From positions 1,302,001 to 1,366,000 of the forward strand of contig NC_015064.1 in NCBI RefSeq assembly GCF_000178975.2: a stretch of DNA of 64,000 nt, given 5' to 3'. Positions 54,174 to 62,808 of this stretch are shown here, piece after piece. Every line of letters starts with the position of its first letter. The stretch's first letter is position 1. The DNA comes from Granulicella tundricola MP5ACTX9. Its GTDB lineage: Bacteria > Acidobacteriota > Terriglobia > Terriglobales > Acidobacteriaceae. Below the pieces are notes generated by a model. That model was not told where the DNA came from and did not search any database. It was given only the letters and a program-made list of their open reading frames with translations. The translations under genes were made by a program, and so were the position numbers.

Positions 54174-54218
54174 AAGAACCGGCAAAGGCCAATCTATTGG
54201 CTTTTGCCGGTTCTTTTC
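54174..54218. terminator. Bidirectional terminator between the ene-reductase and TetR genes
   Basis: AAGAACCGGCAAA-GGCCAAT (from 54174) pairs with ATTGGC-TTTTGCCGGTTCTT (to 54215), a long stem with T-rich sequence following on the plus strand. It lies between two convergent genes. Confidence 0.85.
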
Positions 54219-54243
54219 TGTTTGTTCGTTCGAGGAGGCTTGC

Positions 54244-54900
54244 TCAGGGCTTCGCTTTCGGTTTGGTGGAGGCCGGTCTCTTTGGCGTGGGTGGCGTGGG
54301 CGTTGAGGCCGCCTCGGGGAAGAGGACGGCTCCTGTGGTGAGGAGGGTCATGAGGTTTTCCGCGGTTGCCCTGGAGGATTGCTTTCCCTTGTTGGCGCGC
54401 CAGATGTCGGCTGCGGCGAGGAGGACCTCAAGGGCGATGCGGGAGGTGAGGATGTTGGCGGGGTCGTCAGGCGCGGTGTTGGTGGCCTGGGCGAGGAGGC
54501 GGGCTAGTTCACGCTGCTGCTCTCCGAGGTAGTCCCAGAGATGGGCGCGGGCGGCGGGCGACTGGCCGAGGATGGAGCGGACGAGGAGAGCGTGTTTGGG
54601 CTCTTTGTCTTCAATGGCGAGGACGGCGAAGATGGCTTCGGCGAGGGCGCGTTCTACGGGGAGATCTTTCAGGCTGAGGGCGAAGACCTCCGAGAAGCGG
54701 GCGGTGTTGCCCATGAAGCTGGCGAGGACGATGGAGTCCTTGGTGGGGTAGTAGCGGTAGAGGGTGGAGGGGCTGACGTCAGCGGCCTCCGCGATGGACT
54801 CCATGGTGGTGGGTTCGAAGCCGTTGCGGCTGAAGAGCGTCATGGCTTCTGCGACGATGCGGTCGCGGCTGCGCTGTGCCTTTTTTTCCCTGAGACCCAT
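54244..54900 (-). CDS. TetR/AcrR family regulator
   Basis: A 218-residue repressor. DNA-binding domain at residues ~8-58: RSRDRIVAEAMTLFSRNGFEPTTMESIAEAADVSPSTLYRYYPTKDSIVLASF. The C-terminal part is helical, and the last 25 residues are Pro/Lys/Thr-rich (STPTPPTPKRPASTKPKAKP). It is divergent from the secreted protein at 55001; a promoter with TTGACA overlapping a TGTCA-N8-TGACA repeat lies between them, so autorepression and control of 55001 are plausible. Confidence 0.92.
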   Translation of the reverse strand: MGLREKKAQRSRDRIVAEAMTLFSRNGFEPTTMESIAEAADVSPSTLYRYYPTKDSIVLASFMGNTARFSEVFALSLKDLPVERALAEAIFAVLAIEDKEPKHALLVRSILGQSPAARAHLWDYLGEQQRELARLLAQATNTAPDDPANILTSRIALEVLLAAADIWRANKGKQSSRATAENLMTLLTTGAVLFPEAASTPTPPTPKRPASTKPKAKP

Positions 54901-54929
54901 GAGGGGATTCTATCTCAAGAAAAAGAATG

Positions 54930-54968
54930 AATCTATTATTTGGTGGTAACTGTCAAAATGATGTGACA
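54930..54968 (-). promoter_or_regulatory. Promoter of the TetR gene with inverted repeat
   Basis: On the minus strand TTGACA (54951-54956) and TAGATT (54930-54935) are 15 bases apart, a little short. TGTCA (54951-54955) and TGACA (54964-54968) form an inverted repeat over the -35, a likely regulator site facing both the TetR gene and the gene at 55001. Confidence 0.45.
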
Positions 54969-55000
54969 TTCATAATCTGGATTTTAAGAAAGGTTTTACC

Positions 55001-55981
55001 ATGATGCGTTCTATGAAAAGCGTACTTCGTTCTTCGGCTTTAGCGGCTTTGGTTTTGATGTTGTCGGGATCGACGGTTCATGCGGAGGTGGGCGGTGCCG
55101 AGGCGCGGGAGGCGGGTGCGATCCGCGAGGTGAAGGCGGTTTATGGTCTGCCGGGGATTGCAGCGAATGCAGACGGAGTGCTTTCGTTCAGCTTGCGGAC
55201 GATGCGGTTTACGACGGATCAAGGGTCGTATGAGATTGAGCGGCAGAGGATTGTCGGGGTCTCGGATGGGGACGAGCGGGTGGAGAGCTTTGGGACCAAG
55301 GGCAGGGTGGTGCGCATGCTGATTCCTTATGGCGGCGGCTTTGCGGTGGCTGCGGTGGCGCACAAGAAGGTAGGGCTGCTGACGATCGAGTTTACGGATG
55401 CGGCCGGGGATTATCACGGGGCTGTGTTTGTGCTGAACACCGATGACATGGGGACGGCGCTGGGGCAGTTGGATGTTCATCCGCCGTCGCTGTATGCGCC
55501 TGCGCTGGCGCCGGTTGCGTGCCCTGCGAGCAAGGTGCGAGCCGATACGGTTCGGGTGGAGGAGATTGGGGCGGAGCTGCAGTCGGATTTTCCGGCTGAG
55601 GATCGGGTGCTGCTGTACGAGCACCTGGTGGAGCGGCTGAAGAGCGAGAAGAGCATTGAGGCGGTCTATCGGGCGGGCGGAACGAGGACGGCGGGCGAGT
55701 GCGCGGAGTTCACGGTGACGGTGCGGGCAGAGGCGTTCAAGAAGGGCGACCAGGCAGTGCGCGCGTCGCTGGGACCGCTGGGACACTTTGTGGGGACGAC
55801 GAAGTTGAACTATCACCTGACGGTGAGGACACAGGATGGGACAGCGATCGTGGATCAGGAGATGAAGAAGTCAGAGGGGTCCGATAGCGATAGCTTGAAT
55901 GTGACGAAGGCGATCAGCAAGGCGGTGGTGAAGAGTTTGAAGAAGTCTCGGAAGGAGTTGCGGAAGACGCAGATGGCTTAG
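55001..55981 (+). CDS. Secreted protein of unknown function with possible DUF4410-like C-terminus
   Basis: A 326-residue exported protein. The ATG follows AAAGG by seven bases. Signal peptide: MKSVLRSSALAALVLMLSGSTVHAE. Residues ~40-165 look beta-rich (YEIERQRIVGVSDGDERVESFG; GGFAVAAVAHKKVGLLTIEFTDAAGDYHGAVFVLN). The C-terminal ~130 residues (VRVEEIGAELQSDFPAEDRVLLYEHLVERLKS; CAEFTVTVRAEAFKKGDQAVRASLGPLGHFVGTTKLNYHLTVRT) resemble proteins with a DUF4410-like domain. One Cys pair (ACP, GEC). Function unknown; divergent from a TetR gene that may control it. Confidence 0.65.
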   Translation: MMRSMKSVLRSSALAALVLMLSGSTVHAEVGGAEAREAGAIREVKAVYGLPGIAANADGVLSFSLRTMRFTTDQGSYEIERQRIVGVSDGDERVESFGTKGRVVRMLIPYGGGFAVAAVAHKKVGLLTIEFTDAAGDYHGAVFVLNTDDMGTALGQLDVHPPSLYAPALAPVACPASKVRADTVRVEEIGAELQSDFPAEDRVLLYEHLVERLKSEKSIEAVYRAGGTRTAGECAEFTVTVRAEAFKKGDQAVRASLGPLGHFVGTTKLNYHLTVRTQDGTAIVDQEMKKSEGSDSDSLNVTKAISKAVVKSLKKSRKELRKTQMA

Positions 55982-56033
55982 GGAGGATAAGGGATGAGTG
56001 TTAGCTCGATTCCCCGGCCGGTTGGGCGGAAGA

Positions 56034-56070
56034 ACAGGCAGCGGCCAGAACGATGGCGCTGCCTGTCTTG
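56034..56070. terminator. Hairpin between convergent genes 55001 and the siderophore receptor
   Basis: ACAGGCAGCG (56034-56043) and CGCTGCCTGT (56057-56066) form a perfect 10-bp stem with a 13-base loop. T-rich bases follow on both strands (CTTGTGTG; TCTTCC). Probably ends both genes. Confidence 0.6.
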
Positions 56071-56106
56071 TGTGATTGGTAACTGGTGTGTGTGCTGCGA
56101 GTGTTT

Positions 56107-58491
56107 CTAGTTCCGGTTGCCGAACTGCCAGTTGAGTTTGCCGAAGTAGGAGCGGGCATCGCCAACGAAGCCGCCGGCTCCGTTGGCTGCGGTGAAGTAG
56201 CGGGTGTCTGCGAGGTTGCGGACGCCGAAGGCTCCGGTGAGTTTGTGGGTTTTGAAGTTGGCTACGAGGTCCGCGGTGGTGTAGGAGGGGATGGAGTTGG
56301 TGTTGAGGAGATCGGCGAACATGCTGCTGCGGTTAGTGAAGCCGCCGGAGAAGGAGAGAGTCTGCTGATGGCTGAAGGGGATGTCGTAGGTGGTCCAGAG
56401 GTTGACGATGCGGTTTGGCACGCCCTGAGGGCGGCGGCCGGTGGCTGCAGGGCTAGAGGGGTTGTTGGTGAGCGCGGCGTGCATGCCGGTGCCGTTGGCG
56501 TTGAGCTTCCAGTGATGCGTAAGGGAGAGCTCGACTGAGCCTTCACCGCCCTGGGTGAGCTGGTCGTTGAAGACGGGGATGTCGCTGACGAGAGAGAAGA
56601 CGTTATCGCGTTTGACGTGGAAGGCTGCTGCGGTGATGAGGATGCGGTCGTTGAGTGCGGCGGCCTTGATGCCGGCCTCATACTGGGTGCCGGTTTCAGG
56701 GGCCTGAACGCCGTTTTGCGTAGCCTCCGAGTTGAAGTTGACGAGGTTGCTGTGGGCTACGCCGAAGAAGGCGTTTACGCCGGGGAGGACGCGATAGACG
56801 GTGCCTACATTCCAGCTAAAGGGTGTGTCGTTGCGGCTGAAGGTGCTGGGTGGCTCGATGAGGACGCCGTTGCCGAGGCTGCGGCCGGGAACGAAGATCT
56901 GGGGCGCGAGGGTGGTCTGCCAGAAGTCCTCACGGCCACCGACGCGGAGCTTCCAGCGGGAGGTGAGGTCGATCTGGTCTGTGGCGTAGAGGCCTTCGTA
57001 GGTGGCGCGGAGGTCATCGAGGAAGCCGGAGTGGGTTGCGTCGCGGAGGAAGACGAGCGATGCGCGGGAGGTTTCAGGAATGACGGGCGCGAAGATGTTG
57101 GCGATGTTCTGCAATGAGGCGGTGGCGCGGTTGTCCGCGATGGACTGGTGCTGGATCTCGACGCCGGTGAGGAGGGTGTGGCGGATGCGGCCGGTGTGGA
57201 AGGTGAAGATGGGCTCGGCTTCGTAGTCGAAGTCGTTGACGACGTCGTGCTGGTTGCGGAGTTGGCGTCCGGTGAGGGCAGTGCCGACGACCCCGCCGCC
57301 GTCTCCGTTGCGGAGGATGGAGAGGTTTCTGTACATGTACGAGAAGCGGTTGTTGACGGTGAGGAAGGGTGCGGCCTGCCAGACGTCTGATGCGGTGAAG
57401 CGGCCGATGGCCTGGTTGCCGAAGCTGAAGGGGGTGGAGTATTTGGTGTCGCGCGGGACGACGGAGATGGGGGTGTGGTTGAGGTAGATGAGGCCGGCGG
57501 GGTCGGGGACGGCCTGGAGTTCGCGGCCATCTGCTGCGAGGAGGAGGACGTTGCGGCTTGTGGTGTAGCCGAGGGTGGGGCGGAGTTCGTAGTCGCCGCC
57601 GGGGAGGGCTCGGTAGCCGTCCTTGTGCTGGAGGAGGGTGTCGATGCGGTAGTCGAGACCGTGGATGGGGGTGGAGCCGGTGAGATAGGCGCTGCCGGAG
57701 TAGAGGCCGAAGGAGCCGGTCTGGAACTGGAGACCGGTGCCGAAGCGGGGCGACGGGGTGTAGTGGACGAGGTTGATGGTGCCGCCGGGAGGTCCGGAGC
57801 CGAAGAGGGAGGAGCCGGGGCCTTCGAGGATCTCGACGCGCTCTACGCCGTTGAGGGAGTGGGGGATGCCGTTGCGCTCGTCGCCGTCTGAGAAGCCGTC
57901 GTTGTAGATGCGGGCTTCCAGGCCGCGGATCTGGAAGCGGTCTGCAAAGCCGAAGCCGTCGGTTCCGCCCTGGATGACGCCGGGGGCGTTGCGGACGGTG
58001 TCGGCGAGGACGAGGTCGCCCTGGGATTCGGAGAGGCGGCTGGTGATGACGGAGATGCTCTGCGGCATATCCTCCAGCATGGTGCCGGTCTTGCCTACGG
58101 TGGGGATCTGCTGGAGGGCGTCGGTATCACTCTGGACGGCGACGGAGAAGGAGGCGGACTGGAGGGTGAGGTGAACGGGCCAGTCCAGGATGCCGGTGGC
58201 GGAGACGTGGAGGGAGGAGTTCTCGTAACGGGAGAAGTTGGGGGACTCGATGGTGAGGGTGTAGGTTCCGGCGGGGAGGGAGGGGAAGTCATAGCTTCCG
58301 CTGGCGTCCGAGGAGACTGTCTTTTCTGGGCCATGGCCGGTGAGGGTGATGTGAGCGCCGGCGAGGGCGGCTCCTGAGGGATCGAGGACTGAGCCGCGGA
58401 TTTCGGCGGTTTGTGCGACGGCGGCGAGTGGGGCTCGAAGTGCGAGGAATGCAATTGGAACGAGACGTTTGAAACGGGTGCTGCTGCGCAT
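56107..58491 (-). CDS. Siderophore-type TonB-dependent receptor with N-terminal carboxypeptidase-regulatory-like domain
   Basis: A 794-residue outer-membrane receptor. GGAGAG precedes the ATG. After the signal peptide (RFKRLVPIAFLALRAPLAAVAQ) comes a carboxypeptidase-D-like regulatory domain (IRGSVLDPSGAALAGAHITLTG; TVSSDASGSYDFPSLPAGTYTLTI), then a FhuA/FptA-like plug (MLEDMPQSISVITSRLSESQGDLVLADTVRNAPGVIQGG; RFQIRGLEARIYNDGFSDG; ERVEILEGPGSSLFGSGPPGGTINLVHYTPS) and a barrel ending FGKLNWQFGNRN. Such receptors bring ferric siderophores across the outer membrane. No siderophore synthesis or transport genes are adjacent. Confidence 0.92.
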   Translation of the reverse strand: MRSSTRFKRLVPIAFLALRAPLAAVAQTAEIRGSVLDPSGAALAGAHITLTGHGPEKTVSSDASGSYDFPSLPAGTYTLTIESPNFSRYENSSLHVSATGILDWPVHLTLQSASFSVAVQSDTDALQQIPTVGKTGTMLEDMPQSISVITSRLSESQGDLVLADTVRNAPGVIQGGTDGFGFADRFQIRGLEARIYNDGFSDGDERNGIPHSLNGVERVEILEGPGSSLFGSGPPGGTINLVHYTPSPRFGTGLQFQTGSFGLYSGSAYLTGSTPIHGLDYRIDTLLQHKDGYRALPGGDYELRPTLGYTTSRNVLLLAADGRELQAVPDPAGLIYLNHTPISVVPRDTKYSTPFSFGNQAIGRFTASDVWQAAPFLTVNNRFSYMYRNLSILRNGDGGGVVGTALTGRQLRNQHDVVNDFDYEAEPIFTFHTGRIRHTLLTGVEIQHQSIADNRATASLQNIANIFAPVIPETSRASLVFLRDATHSGFLDDLRATYEGLYATDQIDLTSRWKLRVGGREDFWQTTLAPQIFVPGRSLGNGVLIEPPSTFSRNDTPFSWNVGTVYRVLPGVNAFFGVAHSNLVNFNSEATQNGVQAPETGTQYEAGIKAAALNDRILITAAAFHVKRDNVFSLVSDIPVFNDQLTQGGEGSVELSLTHHWKLNANGTGMHAALTNNPSSPAATGRRPQGVPNRIVNLWTTYDIPFSHQQTLSFSGGFTNRSSMFADLLNTNSIPSYTTADLVANFKTHKLTGAFGVRNLADTRYFTAANGAGGFVGDARSYFGKLNWQFGNRN

Positions 58492-58622
58492 GATCTCTCC
58501 ATGCCGCGTAATCCGACCGTTGTGGTCCTATTTATATGCGACCAATTCAGTCTGATTTATGCGGTGAGGAGAGATGTCACGGAGATGTCACCAGGTTGTC
58601 GCTATTTTGTGGTGGCTGGTGG

Positions 58623-59318
58623 TCAGGTGAGGCGCTGGAGGCGGGCTATTAGTTTTTCGGCCAGGGGTTCGCCGGATTCTGTCCAGAGGAGGCGGCTGGA
58701 GATGTTGCAGTGCTTTTCTACCGAGAGGGTGAAGGCTAATAACATCTCTATGTTTTGCTTGATGTGCTTGGCGGCTTCGGCTTTGGCTTCCTCGTCTTCG
58801 AAGGAGAGGATGGGGAGGTCGTTTTCTTCGTCTTCCGGGTCCTCGATGATCCAGGGGGTGTCGAGGCCGAAGTCTACGCGGATGTGGCCGTTCTGCTCGA
58901 AGGTGGAGTCGTCGAAGTCCGGGCCGAAGCCGAGGAACTTGACGGTGGTGGGGATGGGCTTCCAGAGGATGTCGAGTTCGGCTCCTTCGATCTCGCCCTG
59001 GGGTTGCGGGAGCCAGAGGTTCCACTTCATCTCGAACTCGTAGGCGGTGTCCTCGTGGAGGAGCTCGGTGGCTTCGGCTACGGCGTTCTCGATGATGGAG
59101 GCGGAGGTGTCTTCGGATTCTGCGGCGCGTTGGTCGAGGACGAACTGGCGCTGATAGATGGGGGCTTCGTTGAAGCTGACGGGATAGGCGGCGGAGGCGG
59201 AGACGCGCGGGATGCCGGAGATTCGGGCGAACTGGCGGAGGACCGAGACCATGGTGGCAGGGAGCGAGTCGAAACGGAAGTTGGGGAAGAAGAGGGAGAG
59301 GTAGAGCTGGTCAGCCAT
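58623..59318 (-). CDS. Unrecognised cytoplasmic acidic protein
   Basis: A 231-residue soluble acidic protein (stretches such as DPEDEENDLPILSFEDEEAKAEAAKH). MADQLYLSLFFPNFRFDSLPATMVSVLRQFARISGIPRVSASAAYPVSFNEAPIYQRQF opens the protein; PTTVKFLGFGPDFDD and GHIRVDFGLDTPWI are other landmarks. There is no signal peptide. Codon pattern and length say it is a real gene. I do not recognise the family. It is divergent from the LPS-export gene, with 82 bases between, and may have a role linked to it. Confidence 0.7.
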   Translation of the reverse strand: MADQLYLSLFFPNFRFDSLPATMVSVLRQFARISGIPRVSASAAYPVSFNEAPIYQRQFVLDQRAAESEDTSASIIENAVAEATELLHEDTAYEFEMKWNLWLPQPQGEIEGAELDILWKPIPTTVKFLGFGPDFDDSTFEQNGHIRVDFGLDTPWIIEDPEDEENDLPILSFEDEEAKAEAAKHIKQNIEMLLAFTLSVEKHCNISSRLLWTESGEPLAEKLIARLQRLT

Positions 59319-59400
59319 AAGTACAGTTTAGATGCAGGGGTGGGGTAGTGGTGATTCAGTGGTGGGGCAGTCAAAGCCGCGGATGAGATGATTGTGGGGT

Positions 59401-61761
59401 ATGAGATTTACGCTGGGAAAGTTGCGGGTGGTGGTGGTCGCGGGGGCGGTGCTGCTGGTGGCGGTGGTGGCGGGGTTTGTCTGGTATGGGCAGCACTCGG
59501 CGCGGCAGTGGTTTAAGAGGCTCCCGAAGCAGCTTGGGGTGGATATCAAGCAGGAGACGAATGGGTTTACGTACTCGCAGAGTGTGAAGGGGAAGACCGT
59601 GTTTACGGTTCATGCGAGTAAGGAGGTCGAGCATAGCAACGGAAAGATTACGTTGCATGACGCGGGAATCATCCTGTATGGGCGGCAGGATGGGAAGGCG
59701 GACCGGATTCATGGGGCGCAGTTCGAGTTCGACCGGCCGAGTGGGGTGATGACGGCGGTGGGGGATGTGTATATCGACCTGGCGGCTCCGGCGGGGAAGG
59801 CGGGGGTGGGTTCAGGCAAGGATGATGAGAGCAAGTTGATTCATGTGAAGACGAGTGGGCTGGTGTTCAACCAGAAGACTAGGGTGGCGGCTACGGATGA
59901 GGGGATCGAGTTTGCGGCGGAGGGGCTGAAAGGGACTGCTGTGGGGGCGGATTACGACTCGGGGAGTGGGGTGGTGGTGCTGCGGTCGCAGGTGCATGTG
60001 ACGGGGGTGCGGGATGGGCGGCCAGTGGACCTGGTGGCCTCGCACGCGGTGATGGATCGGACGGGGAATGTGGCGAACCTGACGGACGCGAAGTATGTCT
60101 CAAACGGGGAGAGTGTGTCGGGGGATCGGGCGGTGGTGCGGATGGGGGCGGACTCGCAGCCGGAGAGGCTGGAGGCGCAGGGGCATGTGGTGCTCGCAGG
60201 GGCGGGGCGAGGGACGATGACGGGGGACAAGCTGGATGTGGGGCTGAATGCGGCGGGGCAGCCTAAGGATGCTCATCTTTGGGGTGGGGTTCAGTACAAG
60301 GATGTGACGGCGGTGAAGAATGCTACGGGGGCGGCGCAGGATGTGAGGGTGAGCTTTGATGGGGCGGGGCGGCCTACTCATGCTCTGGTGACTGGTGGGG
60401 TGAGGATGGATGAGGCGGCGGGGACGGGGACTCGGTCACTGAAGGCGGAGCGGGTGGAGATGGCGCTGACGGAGGTGGTGAAGGGGCGGGTGGAGGTGAA
60501 GGAGACTACGGCTACCGGTGGGGCAGTATTGCGGATGGCGGATGCGGGGGCGAAGGGGCGGTCGGCTACGGATCTGAGTGGGGATACGCTGACAGCTCGG
60601 TTTGCGGCTGATGGGAAGAAGGAACGGATTACCGGGCTGAATGGGGTGGGGCATACGGTGGTCCACCAGGTTGGGGTGAAGGGTGCGGAGGAGACGAGCT
60701 CTGGCGATACGCTGGAGATTTCATTCAAGCCGGGAGTCAAGGCTGGGGCGGAGGAGATACAGCGGGCGGTGCAGCGGGGGAGTGTGAAGACTGTCAGGAG
60801 TGCTCCGGGGAAGACGGCTGGGAGTGCGGTGCGGGTGGAACATGCTTCGGCTGATACGGCGGTGTTTGATGGTGATGCGAATAAGCTGACGATGACGGGT
60901 GGGGTGCAGGTCTCAGATGCGACGAGTGTTGTGCTGGCGGATACGGTGGGGATGGATCGGGGGACGGGAGACTCGACTGCGGACGGGAATGTAAGGGTGA
61001 GCTACATGGCGGAGGATGGCAAGGGTGAGCCGGTGCATGTGACCTCTGCCCGGGCGGTGGAGAAACATTCGGCGGGGACGGCGGAGTTCTTTGGGGGGGC
61101 GGGTAAGGATGCTCGGATGTGGCAGGGGGGATCTCAGGTGGAGGCTCCGGTGCTGTTGCTGGAGGATGTGAAGGAGGCTGGGGTCGAGAAGAGACGGTTG
61201 ACCGCGCATGGGGATGTGGCGGGGGAAGTTCCGGTCGTGCGGGCGGTGCTGGTGAGTGAGAAGCCGGCTACAGGGGCGAAGGCGAAGAGCGATGGCGGGG
61301 CGGTGCGGATCTCTGGGCACGAGATGGTTTATACGGAGGGTGCGAGGACGGTGGTGTTTCGCGGGCGGGTGAAGGTCGAGGATCGGGATGGGACGATGAA
61401 TGCTCAGGAGGCTACGGCGTTTCTGGCGGAGAAGGCTGCCGGTGCTGCTGCTGCGAAGACGCCAGGGGTGGGTGGATTTCCGGCGGGGCGGGTGGAGCGG
61501 ATGGTCGCTGCGGGGGCTGTGCAGGTGGAGCAGCCGGGGCGGAAGGCTACCGGGGAGCAGCTTGTTTATACGGCTGCCGATCAGACGTTCGTGATGACGG
61601 GCGGGAAGGGCGTGCCGCCGAAGATGGTGGATGAGGAGAAGGGTACGATTACAGGAGCTACGCTGCGGTTCAGGAGCGGGGATAAGAGTGTGATGATCTC
61701 GGGTGGGGATGCTTCTACGGGTGCTCAGCGGGTGCACGGGGAGAGCAAGGTGAAGCAGTGA
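59401..61761 (+). CDS. lptA: Fused LptC/LptA-like LPS transport protein
   Basis: A 786-residue protein, far longer than LptA (~185) or LptC (~190). The ATG at 59401 is used; TTG 59392 would add three residues. An N-terminal helix (VVVVAGAVLLVAVVAGFVWY) anchors it in the inner membrane as in LptC. Then beta-jellyroll strands of the OstA type repeat (VFTVHASKEVEHSNGKITLHDAGIILYGRQDGKADRIHGAQFEFD; AVGDVYIDLA; YVSNGESVSGDRAVVRMGADSQPERLEAQGHVVLAGAG; MTGGVQVSDATSVVLADTV; LVYTAADQTFVMTGG). It ends 102 bases before lptB. It probably bridges inner and outer membranes for LPS transport. The coding strand is extremely G-rich. Confidence 0.85.
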   Translation: MRFTLGKLRVVVVAGAVLLVAVVAGFVWYGQHSARQWFKRLPKQLGVDIKQETNGFTYSQSVKGKTVFTVHASKEVEHSNGKITLHDAGIILYGRQDGKADRIHGAQFEFDRPSGVMTAVGDVYIDLAAPAGKAGVGSGKDDESKLIHVKTSGLVFNQKTRVAATDEGIEFAAEGLKGTAVGADYDSGSGVVVLRSQVHVTGVRDGRPVDLVASHAVMDRTGNVANLTDAKYVSNGESVSGDRAVVRMGADSQPERLEAQGHVVLAGAGRGTMTGDKLDVGLNAAGQPKDAHLWGGVQYKDVTAVKNATGAAQDVRVSFDGAGRPTHALVTGGVRMDEAAGTGTRSLKAERVEMALTEVVKGRVEVKETTATGGAVLRMADAGAKGRSATDLSGDTLTARFAADGKKERITGLNGVGHTVVHQVGVKGAEETSSGDTLEISFKPGVKAGAEEIQRAVQRGSVKTVRSAPGKTAGSAVRVEHASADTAVFDGDANKLTMTGGVQVSDATSVVLADTVGMDRGTGDSTADGNVRVSYMAEDGKGEPVHVTSARAVEKHSAGTAEFFGGAGKDARMWQGGSQVEAPVLLLEDVKEAGVEKRRLTAHGDVAGEVPVVRAVLVSEKPATGAKAKSDGGAVRISGHEMVYTEGARTVVFRGRVKVEDRDGTMNAQEATAFLAEKAAGAAAAKTPGVGGFPAGRVERMVAAGAVQVEQPGRKATGEQLVYTAADQTFVMTGGKGVPPKMVDEEKGTITGATLRFRSGDKSVMISGGDASTGAQRVHGESKVKQ

Positions 61762-61784
61762 TTTTGCGGGTTGACAGTTGAGTT

Positions 61785-61823
61785 CCCACTCATCGCGATG
61801 AAGCTTTGCGATGAATGGGGCAC
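61785..61823. repeat. CCCA...TGGGGCAC hairpin element before lptB
   Basis: CCCA-C-TCATCGC (61785-61796) pairs with GCGATGA-A-TGGG (61808-61819), then GCAC. Ends match the elements at 25358-25389 and 52943-52983 while the inner stem differs. Confidence 0.6.
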
Positions 61824-61863
61824 GGATGGATTTTGGTTGGTCTAAGTTTGTGAGGCTGTTGCG

Positions 61864-62592
61864 ATGCGGGTTTTGAGTACGGAAGAGATTGGGAAGAGCT
61901 ACGGCGGGCGCGAGGTGGTGCGGGGGGTGAGCCTTTCGATCTCGCAGGGCGAGGTGGTGGGGCTGCTGGGGCCGAATGGCGCGGGGAAGACGACGAGCTT
62001 CTACATGATCGTGGGGCTGGTGAGGCCGGATGCGGGAAGGGTGCTCGCGGATGGGGTGGATATTACGCGACTGCCGATGTATCTGCGGGCGAGGCAGCAC
62101 AGGATCAGCTATCTGCCGCAGGAGCCGAGTGTGTTTCGGAAGCTGACGGTGGAGGAGAACATCCTGGCGGTGCTGGAGGTTCAGAACCTGAGCTGGGAGC
62201 TGCGGCGGACGCGGACGGAGCGGCTGATCGAGCAGTTGAATCTGGGTCATGTGAGGAAGACCAGGGGGTATGCGTTGAGTGGGGGGGAACGGCGGCGAGT
62301 GGAGATCGCTCGGTGCCTGTGTATTGAACCGGCGTTTATTTTGCTGGATGAGCCGTTCGCGGGTATCGACCCGATTGCGGTGCTGGATCTGCAGGAGATC
62401 ATCTTCGGGCTGAAGGCGAGCGGGATTGGGGTGCTGATTACGGATCACCAGGTGAAAGAGACGCTGAGTGTGACGGACAGGGCTTACATCATCAACGAAG
62501 GGAAGATCTTTGCGACGGGGACTCCGGGGGAGCTAGGGCGGAATCCTGAGGTGAGACGGGTTTATCTGGGGGATAAGTTTTCGATGGACTAG
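61864..62592 (+). CDS. lptB: LPS export ABC transporter ATP-binding protein
   Basis: ATPase that powers LPS extraction from the inner membrane with LptFG. 242 residues. Walker [20 protein letters not shown]-loop [18 protein letters not shown], signature [15 protein letters not shown], Walker [17 protein letters not shown] and switch His in [24 protein letters not shown] are exactly of the LptB type. Its neighbours, LptC/LptA-like upstream and rpoN downstream, are the usual arrangement. Confidence 0.97.
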   Translation: MRVLSTEEIGKSYGGREVVRGVSLSISQGEVVGLLGPNGAGKTTSFYMIVGLVRPDAGRVLADGVDITRLPMYLRARQHRISYLPQEPSVFRKLTVEENILAVLEVQNLSWELRRTRTERLIEQLNLGHVRKTRGYALSGGERRRVEIARCLCIEPAFILLDEPFAGIDPIAVLDLQEIIFGLKASGIGVLITDHQVKETLSVTDRAYIINEGKIFATGTPGELGRNPEVRRVYLGDKFSMD

Positions 62593-62597
62593 TAGGA

Positions 62598-62641
62598 CAG
62601 TGGCGGGGTAGTGGATGGGCAGTGGCGAGGTAGTGGAGGGG
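62598..62641 (+). repeat. 22-bp tandem repeat, two copies, after lptB
   Basis: CAGTGGCGGGGTAGTGGATG.. and CAGTGGCGAGGTAGTGGAGG.. are consecutive 22-base units that agree at 20 positions, six bases after the lptB stop. A related CAGTGGTGGGGCAGT lies at 59357-59371, upstream of the LptC/LptA gene. Confidence 0.7.
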
Positions 62642-62808
62642 CAGAAAAAGCGTAGAGAGTGCTACAACTTTTGGGTTAGTGATTTCTAAGGTTTGGGCTT
62701 TGTTTTCGCGGGTTTTGCGGGCTGCACGAAGCTTCAGAGAAGTGTAGACTGAGGCCAACGCCGGACTGGAGGTTGAATTGCTCAGGGCCGGTTGAGAGAG
62801 GCGCACGC

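Noticed and set aside
60913..62448. 511-codon minus-strand open frame opposite the LPS export genes
   Set aside because: Pro/His/Arg-rich antisense translation across two real genes.
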